Assembly: GCA_015655545.1 (NCBI GenBank)
Contig: JAATET010000015.1
Location: 1 to 32,849 of the forward strand
From: Chthoniobacterales bacterium
GTDB lineage: Bacteria; Verrucomicrobiota; Verrucomicrobiia; Chthoniobacterales; JAATET01
DNA length: 32,849 nt
Direction: 5' to 3'
Shown here: positions 1-8,260 of the stretch, one piece after another
Numbering within the stretch: the stretch's first letter is position 1
Layout: every line of letters starts with the position of its first letter
Made by a program: the position numbers and the translations under genes
The notes under the pieces: model-generated
Seen by the model: only the letters and a program-made list of their open reading frames with translations
Told to the model about the DNA's origin: nothing
The model's database searches: none

Positions 1-15
1 ACACGTAATTCTGTT

Positions 16-684
16 ATGGCCAACCAAGTAAAACTCTCCGCCCGTCCACGCACCCTCGCTGGCCGCAACGCTGTGAAACAAGTGCGCGCAAACGGCTCCG
101 TTCCCGCCGTCATCTACGGCGCGCATGAAACGCCCGCGAATCTCGAAGTCGATCGCAAGGCGCTCCAGACCATTCTCTCGCATGCCGCGAGCGAGCACAT
201 CCTCGTCGATCTCGAAATCGCCGGTGACGGCGGCAAAAGCGTCAACAAGCTTTCCCTCATTCAGGAAGTCCAGCACCACCCGGTGCGCGGCGACATTCTT
301 CACATCGATTTCCACGCCGTCTCGATGAACGAGACGATCACTTCGGAAGTGCCGATCGAGGCCGTCGGCGAGCCGGCCGGCGTGAAGACCGGCGGCGGAC
401 TGCTCCAGCAGCAGGTGCGCGCGCTTGAGATCGAGTGTCTCCCGCAGAATCTCCCGGATCTTCTCACGGTCGATGTCTCCGCGCTGAATATCGGCGACTC
501 GATCCACGTGAAGGATATCGTGCTGCCGTCCGGCGTTACCGCGCTGACTGAGGGCGACATCACGGTTTTCCTCGTTTCCGAGCCGACCGTGTCCGAAGAG
601 CCTGCCGCTGGCGAAGCCGCGGCGGCCGCGCCCGAGGTTATCAACGAGAAGAAGCCGGAAGCTGAAGGCGCCGAGAAGAAGTAA
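16..684 (+). CDS. rplY: 50S ribosomal protein L25/TL5 (Ctc family)
   Basis: The 222-residue protein matches the long Ctc/TL5 form of L25, which binds 5S rRNA in the large ribosomal subunit. The N-terminal L25 fold (about residues 5-95) starts with a basic stretch and contains the typical VPAVIYG segment. A beta-rich TL5 domain (about 100-190) contains the EVPIEAVGEPAGVKTGG segment. The C-terminal tail (about 190-222) is rich in Ala, Glu and Lys and probably disordered, as is common in this family. The ATG at 16 is the first possible start in the window. The gene is followed after 12 bp by pth, a frequent bacterial pairing. The promoter would lie before the window. Confidence 0.95.
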   Translation: MANQVKLSARPRTLAGRNAVKQVRANGSVPAVIYGAHETPANLEVDRKALQTILSHAASEHILVDLEIAGDGGKSVNKLSLIQEVQHHPVRGDILHIDFHAVSMNETITSEVPIEAVGEPAGVKTGGGLLQQQVRALEIECLPQNLPDLLTVDVSALNIGDSIHVKDIVLPSGVTALTEGDITVFLVSEPTVSEEPAAGEAAAAAPEVINEKKPEAEGAEKK

Positions 685-696
685 CTCCCGCCGCGC

Positions 697-1272
697 ATGG
701 AGGGCCGATTTCGCCTTGTGGCCGGACTCGGCAACCCCGGTCGGGAATACGCTCGCACCAGGCATAATGTCGGCTTCCTGGTCGCGGATGCGCTCGCACG
801 CCGCACCGGCTCCGCGTTCGCGCACGAGCCGAAATGGAACGCCGATGTCGCCCGCGCCGGGGAGGTGACGTTCATGAAACCCATGACGTTCATGAATCTC
901 AGCGGCGAATCCGTTGGTGATTTCTGCCGTTTTTACAAGATCGAGCCCGAGCACGCGCTCGTGATCCTCGACGACGCCGCGCTGCCGCTCGGCCGCCTGC
1001 GCCTGCGCGGCAGCGGCAGCGATGGAGGCCACAATGGCCTTGAATCCGTGCTCATGCATCTCGGCAGCGAGCGCGTGCCGCGGCTTCGAATTGGCATTGG
1101 TGGCGCAAAAGACTCGCTTGTCGGGCATGTGCTGGGCAAATTCTCCGCCGAAGAGCAATCGATCCTCGAGCAAACAGTGAATCGCGCGGCGGATGCCGTC
1201 GAATTCGCACAGGCCAACGGTCTCGAGGCCGCGATGAATCAATTTAATTCCAACGAACAACCATCATCATGA
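697..1272 (+). CDS. pth: Peptidyl-tRNA hydrolase
   Basis: The 191-residue protein has the normal Pth length. Pth cleaves the ester bond of peptidyl-tRNAs that drop off the ribosome and recycles the tRNA. Family motifs are visible: GLGNPGREYARTRHNVGF near residue 10 with the catalytic His, FMKPMTFMNLSG near residue 65, and the Asp-containing VILDDAALPLGRLRLRGSGSDGGHNGL block near residues 90-115. The Asp is usually followed by D/E in this family, as here. The stop overlaps the rpsF start by 4 bp (ATGA), so rpsF is probably translationally coupled. The context with L25 and S6 supports the call. Confidence 0.96.
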   Translation: MEGRFRLVAGLGNPGREYARTRHNVGFLVADALARRTGSAFAHEPKWNADVARAGEVTFMKPMTFMNLSGESVGDFCRFYKIEPEHALVILDDAALPLGRLRLRGSGSDGGHNGLESVLMHLGSERVPRLRIGIGGAKDSLVGHVLGKFSAEEQSILEQTVNRAADAVEFAQANGLEAAMNQFNSNEQPSS

Positions 1273-1601
1273 AAAAAAGATACGAAGCCCTGCTCGCGCT
1301 GAACACGCGCGGCAAGGATGAAAGCGCCAAAGAAATCATCGAACGCCTCGAAAAGGATTTCGCGGCCGAAGGCGTCACCGTCGAGCAGACGCAGCGCCTC
1401 GATCGCCGCGAGCTCGCCTATGCCCACGCGCATTTGCATTCCGCCTATTACGTGAACTTCATCATCGGCGCCGATCCCGCGCAGCTCGAAAAAATGCGCG
1501 CCAAGTTCAAGCTCGATGCTGATGTCATGCTCCAGAATTATTTGGTTCTGCCGAAAAAGGCGAAGATAGTGAAGCCGCGGGCGGCCAAAGTCGTAGCCTA
1601 A
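1269..1601 (+). CDS. rpsF: 30S ribosomal protein S6
   Basis: The 110-residue protein fits S6, a small-subunit protein that pairs with S18 on the platform of the 30S subunit. It opens with the typical KKRYEALLALNTRG strand and contains the conserved DRRELAYAHAHLHSAYYVNFII segment around residues 45-68. The C-terminus is short and basic. The start ATG overlaps the pth stop in an ATGA junction. ssb follows after 34 bp. In many bacteria rpsF and ssb are cotranscribed, often with rpsR. No rpsR is seen here. Confidence 0.96.
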   Translation: MKKRYEALLALNTRGKDESAKEIIERLEKDFAAEGVTVEQTQRLDRRELAYAHAHLHSAYYVNFIIGADPAQLEKMRAKFKLDADVMLQNYLVLPKKAKIVKPRAAKVVA

Positions 1602-1635
1602 AGAGCAAGGCAGGAAACACCAACCGCCCCGGACC

Positions 1636-2088
1636 ATGGCCAACGTCAACAAAGTCATCCTTATCGGGAATCTCACTCGCGATCCCGAGATCAAATACAC
1701 GCCCAAAGGCACCGCCGTCGCGGAGCTGGGTCTGGCGATCAATCGCGTTTACACGCCGGAAGGTGGCGAGAAGCGCGAGGAGACCACTTTCATCGACGTG
1801 ACGCTGTGGGGACGCCAGGCGGAAGTCGTGAACGAATACGCGAAGAAAGGCCGGCCCATCTATATCGAGGGCCGTCTCCAACTGGATACCTGGGAAGATA
1901 AAACGAGTGGCCAGAAGCGCAGCAAGCTCAAGGTCGTCGGTGAGAATATCCAACTCCTCGGCTCGCGCGATGGCGGTGGCCGTGGCGGCGACGAGGATGC
2001 TCCTCCCTCGCGCCCGCGTTCCAGCGGCGGTGCGCCGCCTGCATCACGTCCTCCGGCCGAGCCTGAAGACGACGACATTCCTTTTTAA
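1636..2088 (+). CDS. ssb: Single-stranded DNA-binding protein
   Basis: The 150-residue protein has an N-terminal OB fold (about 1-105) beginning MANVNKVILIGNLTRDPEIKY, with the characteristic TFIDVTLWGRQAEVV and GRPIYIEGRLQLDTW stretches. A Gly/Pro/Arg-rich linker (about 110-140) leads to the acidic tip DDDIPF, which recruits replication and repair partners. It coats single-stranded DNA during replication, recombination and repair. Position after rpsF is the common bacterial arrangement. Length and both functional ends are intact. Confidence 0.97.
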   Translation: MANVNKVILIGNLTRDPEIKYTPKGTAVAELGLAINRVYTPEGGEKREETTFIDVTLWGRQAEVVNEYAKKGRPIYIEGRLQLDTWEDKTSGQKRSKLKVVGENIQLLGSRDGGGRGGDEDAPPSRPRSSGGAPPASRPPAEPEDDDIPF

Positions 2089-2103
2089 TTCGATTTTCCC
2101 CCG

Positions 2104-2133
2104 GGCAAGGGCTGCGTTTTAGCCGCCCTTGCC
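2104..2133. terminator. Hairpin between convergent ssb and FAH-family gene
   Basis: A 9-bp inverted repeat (GGCAAGGGC at 2104-2112 and GCCCTTGCC at 2125-2133) encloses a 12-nt loop. It sits 15 bp after the ssb stop and before the end of the convergent hydrolase gene at 2152. The T-tract after it is weak (AGTTTGG). It may end transcription from ssb, and possibly also from the opposite strand. Confidence 0.55.
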
Positions 2134-2151
2134 AGTTTGGTTTACGGTCGG

Positions 2152-2967
2152 TTACGGTTGGGACTGGGATTCGACGATTACCGGATTGGTCAGCGCGCCG
2201 ATCCCATCGATTTCCACGGTGACCACATCGCCGGGTTGCAGCCACCGGGGTGGATTTCTGGCCATCCCGACGCCGGACGGCGTGCCGGTGAGAATCACCG
2301 TGCCAGGCCGAAGCGTCGTGCTGCCGCTGAGAAAAGCGATCAGCGTGGGCACGTCGAAGATCAGATCCGAGGTCGAGCTGTCCTGCAACAGCTCGCCGCT
2401 CACGATGGTCCGCAGATGGAGCGCGCCGGGATTGGGGATTTCGTCCGTCGTCACGAGGCACGGACCAAGCGGTGCGAAGGTGTCGAACGTCTTGCCGCGG
2501 CACCACTGGCTGCCGCCTCGATCTTTTTGCCAATCGCGCGCGCTCACGTCATTCGCGCACGTGTAGCCGAGGACGTATTCGAGCGCGCATTCCGCCGGCA
2601 CGTTTTTGCAGGTTTTGCCGATCACGACCGCCAGTTCGGCCTCGAAGTCGACCTGGTCGCTGGCGAGATGCGCGGGGATCTCGATCGGATCGCCGGGATG
2701 CTGCAATGCCGCCGGCTGTTTCATGAACAACACCGGGTATTCCGGCATGGGCGCATTCGTTTCGATGACGTGCTGGCGGTAGTTTGAGCCGATGCAAAGA
2801 ATCGCGGGCGGCTCCACCGGAGCAAGGAGCTTGTGGACGTCGGCGAGATCGGATGTCACGCGGTAGCCGCCGAAAATATCGCCCTCGATCCGCAGGGCCG
2901 ATCCATTGGATTGCCGCGAGGCGTAATGGATTGCCCCGTGTGCGTCGAGATGGCGGATCAGTTTCAT
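2152..2967 (-). CDS. Fumarylacetoacetate hydrolase (FAH) family protein
   Basis: The 271-residue protein belongs to the FAH superfamily of metal-dependent hydrolases, isomerases and decarboxylases that act on oxo-acids, usually in aromatic compound breakdown. The C-terminal catalytic domain (about 65-265) shows the acidic metal-binding segment DFEAELAVVIGK, the GYTCANDVSARDWQ motif and the closing VILTGTPSGVG motif. The N-terminal 60 residues match the small lead domain common in this family. It starts 6 bp after the ppc stop, so the two are probably cotranscribed. The substrate cannot be told from sequence; ureidoglycolate lyase-like or acylpyruvase-like activity are options. Confidence 0.88.
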   Translation of the reverse strand: MKLIRHLDAHGAIHYASRQSNGSALRIEGDIFGGYRVTSDLADVHKLLAPVEPPAILCIGSNYRQHVIETNAPMPEYPVLFMKQPAALQHPGDPIEIPAHLASDQVDFEAELAVVIGKTCKNVPAECALEYVLGYTCANDVSARDWQKDRGGSQWCRGKTFDTFAPLGPCLVTTDEIPNPGALHLRTIVSGELLQDSSTSDLIFDVPTLIAFLSGSTTLRPGTVILTGTPSGVGMARNPPRWLQPGDVVTVEIDGIGALTNPVIVESQSQP

Positions 2968-2973
2968 CGTGCG

Positions 2974-5772
2974 TTATCCGGTCGTGCGCAGCCCGCTCGC
3001 GATGGCGTTGACCGAGAGGAGCACGCGCGGGAGCAGCGCGGCGGATTCCTCGGGCGATTTTGCGCCGCGCCATTCGCGCAGCAGAGCGATCTGCCGGTGG
3101 TGCAGCACGCTGAGCGCCTCGGCGCGACGCTGGAGCGTGTTGAGCATGCGCGGGCGGCGGTCCTCGACCCGCCCCTGGAAGATGTCGTCGAGCATGGCGC
3201 AGGTTTTTTCGAATTCCGTAGTGATCCGGCCAAGGAATGCCGCGCGGAGGGCGGTATCCGGAACGAGGTCGGCATAGGCGGCCATGATTCCGAGATCGGC
3301 GCTGGCGAGATTCGTTTCGACGTTCGTCAGCACGTAATAGAGCAATGGCCGGATGCGCAGGTTCGAGCGAATTTCCGCGAAAATTTTCGGATCGTTTTTA
3401 GCCAGAGCCTCGAGCCCGGAGCCGACGCCATACCAGCCGGGCAGGTAATAGCGGGATTGATTCCAGCTGAAGACCCACGGGATCGCGCGTAGATCCGCGA
3501 GCGTGCGGCGGCCCGTGCGGCGTGCCGGGCGGGAGCCGATCCGCGTGACTTCCAGCGCATCGATCGGGGTGGCATGGCTGTAGAAATCGGTGAAGCCGTC
3601 GGCGTGGACGAATGCCGTGTAGGCCTCGGTGCTCGCGTGGGCGAGTGTTTCCCAGAGGTCGTCGGACGCGGGTCTTTGCGTCGAGCGGCCCGCGGCCTGC
3701 TCAATGGAAACCGCGGCGACACCCGCAAGCATCAGCTCGAGGTTGAAAGCGGCCGTCGGCAGGTTCGCATATTTTTGCGCGATGGTTTCGCCCTGTTCGG
3801 TGAGACGGAAATCGCCCTGGATCGTGCCGGCTGGCAACGCGTCGAGGAAGCGATGGGTCGGGCCGGCGCCGCGGCTGATCGTGCCGCCGCGACCGTGGAA
3901 AAAGCGGATTTGCACCCCGGCGTCGTTGCCGGCCTGGGTGAGCTCGCGCTGCGCTTTGTAAAGCGCCCATTGGCTCGAAAGAATGCCGCAATCCTTGTTG
4001 CTGTCGCTGTAGCCGATCATCACCTGTTGCACGGGCCGGGCCGCGGTGCGCGCGGGCATGCTGCGGCGGAGGGTCTGCTGGTGGCGCAGGCTGGGGAGCG
4101 TGACGGGATGCGCGAGAAACTCGCGCATGAGGCCGGCGCTTTTTTCGAGGTCGTCCTGCGTTTCGAAAAGCGGCACGACCGGCAGATCGCAGACGAGATG
4201 GCCGCTTTCCCAGCGCGTGAGGCCGGCCTCGCGCGCGAGCACATAGACGGCGAGCAGGTCGGAGAGCGAGCGCGTCATGCTCACGATGAGCGAGCCGATG
4301 CCTTCCGATCCGTAGTCGTTGAGATGCTTGCGGAGCACGCGGTAGCAATCGAGCACGGCGTCGGCTTCGGGTCCGATGCGGGAGTCCGAAAAATGGAACG
4401 GGCGCGGACCGCTTAATTCCTTGGAGAGAAATTCCACGCGGCGGTCCTCGTTCCATTCCGAAAATTTCGCGTCGGGCAAGCCTGCGGCGGCAAGGATTTG
4501 ATCCATCGCGCGGTCGTGGAACGAGCTGTTCTGCCGGATGTCGAGCGCGGCGAGGTGAAAGCTGAAGACGTCGAGGGCGCGGCGAACGGGCCAGACGGCG
4601 CTGCGGGAAAGCCGGCCGGCCTCGATGGCGGCAAGCGACTCGTGCAAAGCGGCGAGATCGTCGTCGAGCTGCTCGGCGAAGCGGTAGCTCCACGGCTGCA
4701 CGACGATGCGGGCGTTTTCGTCGCGATTTTCGTCGAGCGGCAGGCGCTCGCGCATGAAGAGGGCGAATTGCTGCCAGGGTTCGTCGGGATGTTGGTGCCG
4801 GATTTCCGCGACGCGAGGGGGATCGAGCAAGGCCGCGATTTCGTCGAGCCGGGTTGCGAATGCCGGCGGCGCGGGCTGCACGAGCATCGAGAGCGGCAAG
4901 GCGGCGGCCAGCGAGCGCAGCTCGCGGTCGATCACGAGAAAGGCGCTGCGGCGAAGCTCGGTGAGCGTTTCCTGCGTGACGCTGGCGGTGACGAGCGGAT
5001 GGCCGTCGCGGTCGCCGCCGACCCAGGTGCCGAAGCGCGGACGCGGCCAGGCGGAGTGCGACTCGAGCAAGGCGGCGGGGAATTCCGCGCCCTGCCAGGC
5101 TTCGGCGAAGCTTTGGTCGAGCAGCGCCACGGCGCGGGGAAAGACATCGCGGAGATGGAAAAGAATGCCGGTGCGCTCGGTGGCGACTTCCGGCTTTTCG
5201 AGCAGGATTTCGCCGGATCGCCAGAGGCGCTCGAGGGCGACGGTGAGCGTTTCCGCGAGGCGCGAGCGCTCGGCCGGCGATTGATCCAGGGCATCCATGG
5301 CCTCGAGCAGGCCATTGAGTGTGCGATGCTGGGCCAGCACGGCGGGCCGCTTGGACTCGGTCGGATGGGCGGTCAGCACGGGTTCGACGCGCACGGTCGG
5401 GAGCGCCTCGGCTATTTGCCCGGCGGTGAGTCCGTCGCGTTTCAGGCGGCGCAGATAGTAGGCCCAGGTTCCGGGATTGTCGCAAGCGTGGTCGGCGATT
5501 TCGCGCAGGCGGCGGGTGCGGCCTGCGGCGCATTCCTCGACCATGTTGAGGAGCTGGAAAGCGATCGAGTAGGCCTGCTCGATGGCGGGGGTGTCCGCCG
5601 CGACTGCGTCGCCGGAAGAGACGCCAGCTTTCCAAGGCAGCAGGGCGGCGGCCTCGGTCTCGCCGAGCGTGATGAGGACCGCGCCGAGGCGGCCGATGAG
5701 AAATTGAATGTCGGTATCGATCTTCGCGATGCCGGATGAAATGTAGTCCGATGTCTCCCTTTGCTCTGCCAT
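2974..5772 (-). CDS. ppc: Phosphoenolpyruvate carboxylase
   Basis: The 932-residue protein has the length of bacterial PEP carboxylase, which makes oxaloacetate from PEP and bicarbonate to refill the TCA cycle. Conserved blocks are in order: VLTAHPTES near 132-140 with the catalytic His, GGDRDGHP, GYSDSNKDCGILSSQW, FHGRGGTISRGAGP with the mobile-loop Arg/Gly residues, LRAIPWVFSWNQSRYYLPGWYG, and a C-terminus ending GLRTTG, close to the usual RNTG end. No signal or membrane segment is present, as expected for a cytosolic enzyme. It lies 42 bp after the nagZ stop and 6 bp before the FAH-family gene on the same strand, so the three may form one transcription unit. Confidence 0.96.
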   Translation of the reverse strand: MAEQRETSDYISSGIAKIDTDIQFLIGRLGAVLITLGETEAAALLPWKAGVSSGDAVAADTPAIEQAYSIAFQLLNMVEECAAGRTRRLREIADHACDNPGTWAYYLRRLKRDGLTAGQIAEALPTVRVEPVLTAHPTESKRPAVLAQHRTLNGLLEAMDALDQSPAERSRLAETLTVALERLWRSGEILLEKPEVATERTGILFHLRDVFPRAVALLDQSFAEAWQGAEFPAALLESHSAWPRPRFGTWVGGDRDGHPLVTASVTQETLTELRRSAFLVIDRELRSLAAALPLSMLVQPAPPAFATRLDEIAALLDPPRVAEIRHQHPDEPWQQFALFMRERLPLDENRDENARIVVQPWSYRFAEQLDDDLAALHESLAAIEAGRLSRSAVWPVRRALDVFSFHLAALDIRQNSSFHDRAMDQILAAAGLPDAKFSEWNEDRRVEFLSKELSGPRPFHFSDSRIGPEADAVLDCYRVLRKHLNDYGSEGIGSLIVSMTRSLSDLLAVYVLAREAGLTRWESGHLVCDLPVVPLFETQDDLEKSAGLMREFLAHPVTLPSLRHQQTLRRSMPARTAARPVQQVMIGYSDSNKDCGILSSQWALYKAQRELTQAGNDAGVQIRFFHGRGGTISRGAGPTHRFLDALPAGTIQGDFRLTEQGETIAQKYANLPTAAFNLELMLAGVAAVSIEQAAGRSTQRPASDDLWETLAHASTEAYTAFVHADGFTDFYSHATPIDALEVTRIGSRPARRTGRRTLADLRAIPWVFSWNQSRYYLPGWYGVGSGLEALAKNDPKIFAEIRSNLRIRPLLYYVLTNVETNLASADLGIMAAYADLVPDTALRAAFLGRITTEFEKTCAMLDDIFQGRVEDRRPRMLNTLQRRAEALSVLHHRQIALLREWRGAKSPEESAALLPRVLLSVNAIASGLRTTG

Positions 5773-5814
5773 TCTGGGCCGCTACTTAGAGCGGAGCGCG
5801 GGCCGGGCCGCAAC

Positions 5815-6948
5815 TCAATACAACTCAACCGGCGAGCGCTTGCCATCCTCGGGGCTGCGCTGGGCGGCGACTTCCTCGCCGAGGGTGGCGACACGGAGCT
5901 GCCAGACTGCTTCGTCGAGCGCTTTGTGCGCCTCGCTGCCGAAGGGATCGGGTGGAGCCTGGCGGGTCTTGTATTTTTCGACGCGGGCGAGGGCAGGGGT
6001 GAGCTGGTGGGCGGGGAGATCCTTAATGGCGTCGAGCGCCTCGGCGGCCATCTCGACGCGGTGGCAGATCATGAGCAGATCGTTGCCGGCGGCGAGGGCC
6101 ATGCGCATCGTTTCGGCGAAGCCGTAGTGATTCAGGATCGCGCCCATGTCGAGGTCGTCGGTCATCACGAGGCCGTCGAAGCCCATATCTTCGCGAAGCA
6201 ACCGGTCGATGATCGTGGGCGAGAGCGAAGCGGGCAGGCCGCTGCCGTCGAGACCGTCGATGGCGATGTGGCCGATCATCATGCTATCGACCCGGGGGGA
6301 GCCTCCGGCTTTATGCGCGAAATGGCGGAAGACGGCGAACTCCACGGCCTCCATCTCGGCGCGCGTGCGATGGAGACGCGGGAGCTCGTGGTGGGGGTCG
6401 AGTCCGGCGTGGGTGTAGCCCGGAAAATGTTTTCCGCAGCTCAGGATGCCGGTGGCGCGGAGAGCGTCGTTGAAGATGCCCGCTTTCTCGATGACCTCGG
6501 CGGCTGTGCCGCCGTAGCAGCGGCCGCGCAGGGAGTTGTCGGCGTCGTCATCGAACGAAATGTCGAGGACGGGGCAAAGATCGAGATTGAAGCCGAAGAG
6601 GCGCAGCAGTTTTCCGGTGATCTCGCCATGCCGGCGGATGAGCTCGGGATCGCCTTTTTTCCGGAGCTGCTCGGCGTTCGGCGGTTCGTGGCCGAGGAGC
6701 TTCAGGCGGGAGACGCGGCCGCCTTCCTGGTCGATGGTGATGATGGGCTCGACGTCCGAGAGATCGCGCAGATCGTCGATGAGCTTGCGGAGCTGGGGCG
6801 CGGTCTGGATGTTCCGCCCAAAGAGAATGTAGCCGCCGGGCTGAATCGCGCGGAATTTTTCGGCGGTGGCGGGATCGAGTTCGGCGCCCGGGACGCCGAC
6901 GAGGAGAAGTTGACCGGGGTGGTCGCTTGGCATAAGAGCGGACATCAA
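5815..6948 (-). CDS. nagZ: Beta-N-acetylhexosaminidase, GH3 family (NagZ-like)
   Basis: The 377-residue single-domain GH3 enzyme resembles NagZ, which removes GlcNAc from muropeptides during cell-wall recycling. The KHFPGYTHAGLDPHHELP loop (about residues 170-190) carries the Asp/His pair that serves as general acid/base in NagZ. GFDGLVMTDDLDMGAI carries the nucleophile Asp. The usual KHFPGHG motif reads KHFPGYT here, a small deviation. There is no signal peptide, which fits a cytosolic enzyme. The chosen start gives MMSALMPSD; an internal ATG five codons on is equally possible. It is divergent from nadD across 47 bp. Confidence 0.88.
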   Translation of the reverse strand: MMSALMPSDHPGQLLLVGVPGAELDPATAEKFRAIQPGGYILFGRNIQTAPQLRKLIDDLRDLSDVEPIITIDQEGGRVSRLKLLGHEPPNAEQLRKKGDPELIRRHGEITGKLLRLFGFNLDLCPVLDISFDDDADNSLRGRCYGGTAAEVIEKAGIFNDALRATGILSCGKHFPGYTHAGLDPHHELPRLHRTRAEMEAVEFAVFRHFAHKAGGSPRVDSMMIGHIAIDGLDGSGLPASLSPTIIDRLLREDMGFDGLVMTDDLDMGAILNHYGFAETMRMALAAGNDLLMICHRVEMAAEALDAIKDLPAHQLTPALARVEKYKTRQAPPDPFGSEAHKALDEAVWQLRVATLGEEVAAQRSPEDGKRSPVELY

Positions 6949-6995
6949 TCCCGTATGTTTGGCCTGCTGTCGAAAAAAAACGCGAGTGACACGCC

Positions 6996-7556
6996 ATGAA
7001 GACCGGACTTTTTGGCGGCAGCTTCGATCCGATTCACATCGGGCATCTCATTCTCGCGCGGGAGGCGCTGGAGCAGCTCGGGCTGGATCGCGTGATCTTC
7101 ATTCCGGCGGCGATCTCGCCGCACAAGCTGCATCGCGAACCGGCGCCGGCCGGGGCGCGGCTGGAAATGGTGCGCGCGGCGGTGGAAGGCGAACCGGGCT
7201 TCGAGGTCGAGGATTGCGAACTGGGGCGGGAGGGGCCGTCGTTCACGATCGATACGGTGCGTTTGTTGCGGGATCGGAATCCTGCCGACGTGTTCTTTTA
7301 TTTCATCGGGGACGACAATCTCGCGAAACTTCACACCTGGCTGGAGATCGATGAATTGAAGCGGCTCGTGCAGTTCGTCGTGCTGGCGCGGGAAGCGGCC
7401 GCGGGGCCTTGCGAGTTTCCGCGCGTGGTCCGAAAGGTGGATGTCTCGTCCACCGAAGTGCGGAAACGCGTTGCGCGCGGGCAATCGATCCGTTATCTGC
7501 TGCCTCACCGGGCAGGCGAAGTAAATTACCGAAACGGACTGTATCAAAATGACTGA
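6996..7556 (+). CDS. nadD: Nicotinate-nucleotide adenylyltransferase
   Basis: The 186-residue protein fits NadD, which adenylates nicotinate mononucleotide in NAD synthesis. The nucleotidyltransferase signature GLFGGSFDPIHIGHL lies at residues 4-18. The C-terminal SSTEVRKRVARGQSIRYLLP block (about 150-172) is the family ISSTxIR motif. A PHKLHREP segment near residue 45 also fits. The gene overlaps rsfS by 8 bp, and the nadD-rsfS pairing is widespread in bacteria. It is divergent from nagZ, so promoters for both should lie in 6949-6995. Confidence 0.95.
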   Translation: MKTGLFGGSFDPIHIGHLILAREALEQLGLDRVIFIPAAISPHKLHREPAPAGARLEMVRAAVEGEPGFEVEDCELGREGPSFTIDTVRLLRDRNPADVFFYFIGDDNLAKLHTWLEIDELKRLVQFVVLAREAAAGPCEFPRVVRKVDVSSTEVRKRVARGQSIRYLLPHRAGEVNYRNGLYQND

Positions 7557-8016
7557 GAGCAAGCCCGCGAAGAAAAAGAAGAGCGTCGCCAAGCCGAAGG
7601 CGGCTGCGAAACCCAAGTCCGCCGCCCAAAAAACAAAAGCGATCGCCAAGCCGCCCATGGACGATGCGGAGCGGCTGGCTCGAGCGTGTGCCGGGGCGGC
7701 CTCGGACAAAAAGGCGGAGGATATCCAGATCATCGATCTGCGAGGCATCTCGGATTTCACTGATTTTTTCATCGTGTGCAGCGGCACGTCGGATCCGCAA
7801 TTGAAGGCGATCGCCGGCGGTATCCGCACGAAAGTGCGCGAGGAATTCGGCACGGGCGCGCTCTCCGAGGACGGAGCGCCGACGAGCCGCTGGGTGGTGA
7901 TCGATTTCGCGCAGGTCATCGTGCACGTTTTTCATCACGAGGCCCGTTCGTTTTACATGCTCGAGGATTTATGGGGCGACGCGCCGCGCATTCCTTTCGA
8001 GGCGGAGGAAGATTAA
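7549..8016 (+). CDS. rsfS: Ribosome silencing factor
   Basis: The 155-residue protein matches RsfS (Iojap/DUF143), which binds L14 and blocks subunit joining under starvation. The core domain (about 40-150) shows the typical DLRGISDFTDFFIVCSGTSDPQLKAIA stretch and the C-terminal WVVIDFAQVIVHVFHHEARSFYMLEDLWGDAP block. The first 35 residues are an extra Lys/Ala-rich tail not present in the shortest homologues and probably disordered or RNA-binding. The start overlaps the nadD stop, indicating coupled expression. Confidence 0.95.
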   Translation: MTESKPAKKKKSVAKPKAAAKPKSAAQKTKAIAKPPMDDAERLARACAGAASDKKAEDIQIIDLRGISDFTDFFIVCSGTSDPQLKAIAGGIRTKVREEFGTGALSEDGAPTSRWVVIDFAQVIVHVFHHEARSFYMLEDLWGDAPRIPFEAEED

Positions 8017-8032
8017 GAGGAAGAGGTGGGAT

Positions 8033-8218
8033 GTGGACATCGTTGAAGAGGTCGAGATCGAGTGTCCGCAATGCGGAGAGACCTTTCCGATCGACGTGGA
8101 GACGACCCAGCCGCGGTTGGAGTTTATTCAGGATTGTGTCGTGTGCTGCCGGCCCATGACTTTGCGCATTCTTTGCGAGCCCGGGGCGGTCGTGGAAGTG
8201 AATGTGGCGGCTGCTTGA
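8033..8218 (+). CDS. CPXCG-motif cysteine-rich mini-protein
   Basis: The 61-residue protein carries two cysteine pairs, CPQCG at residues 11-15 and CVVC at about 35-38. It matches the small CPXCG-motif family, likely a zinc-ribbon fold. Its role is unknown. Translation starts with GTG at 8033, 16 bp after the rsfS stop and after an AG-rich stretch that could serve as ribosome binding site. The family often sits among housekeeping genes. Zinc binding is inferred from the four Cys residues. Confidence 0.8.
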   Translation: MDIVEEVEIECPQCGETFPIDVETTQPRLEFIQDCVVCCRPMTLRILCEPGAVVEVNVAAA

Positions 8219-8260
8219 GCCCTTGCGCGCGATGCCATAGTGGATTAACGATGTGACGTA

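Noticed and set aside
4498-5739. Long + strand open frame opposite ppc (413 codons)
   Set aside because: It is antisense to a complete ppc gene with all motifs; the long open stretch follows from high GC content. The same holds for long frames opposite nagZ (5761-6999), the phytase-like gene (14466-15911) and prfA (16017-17198).
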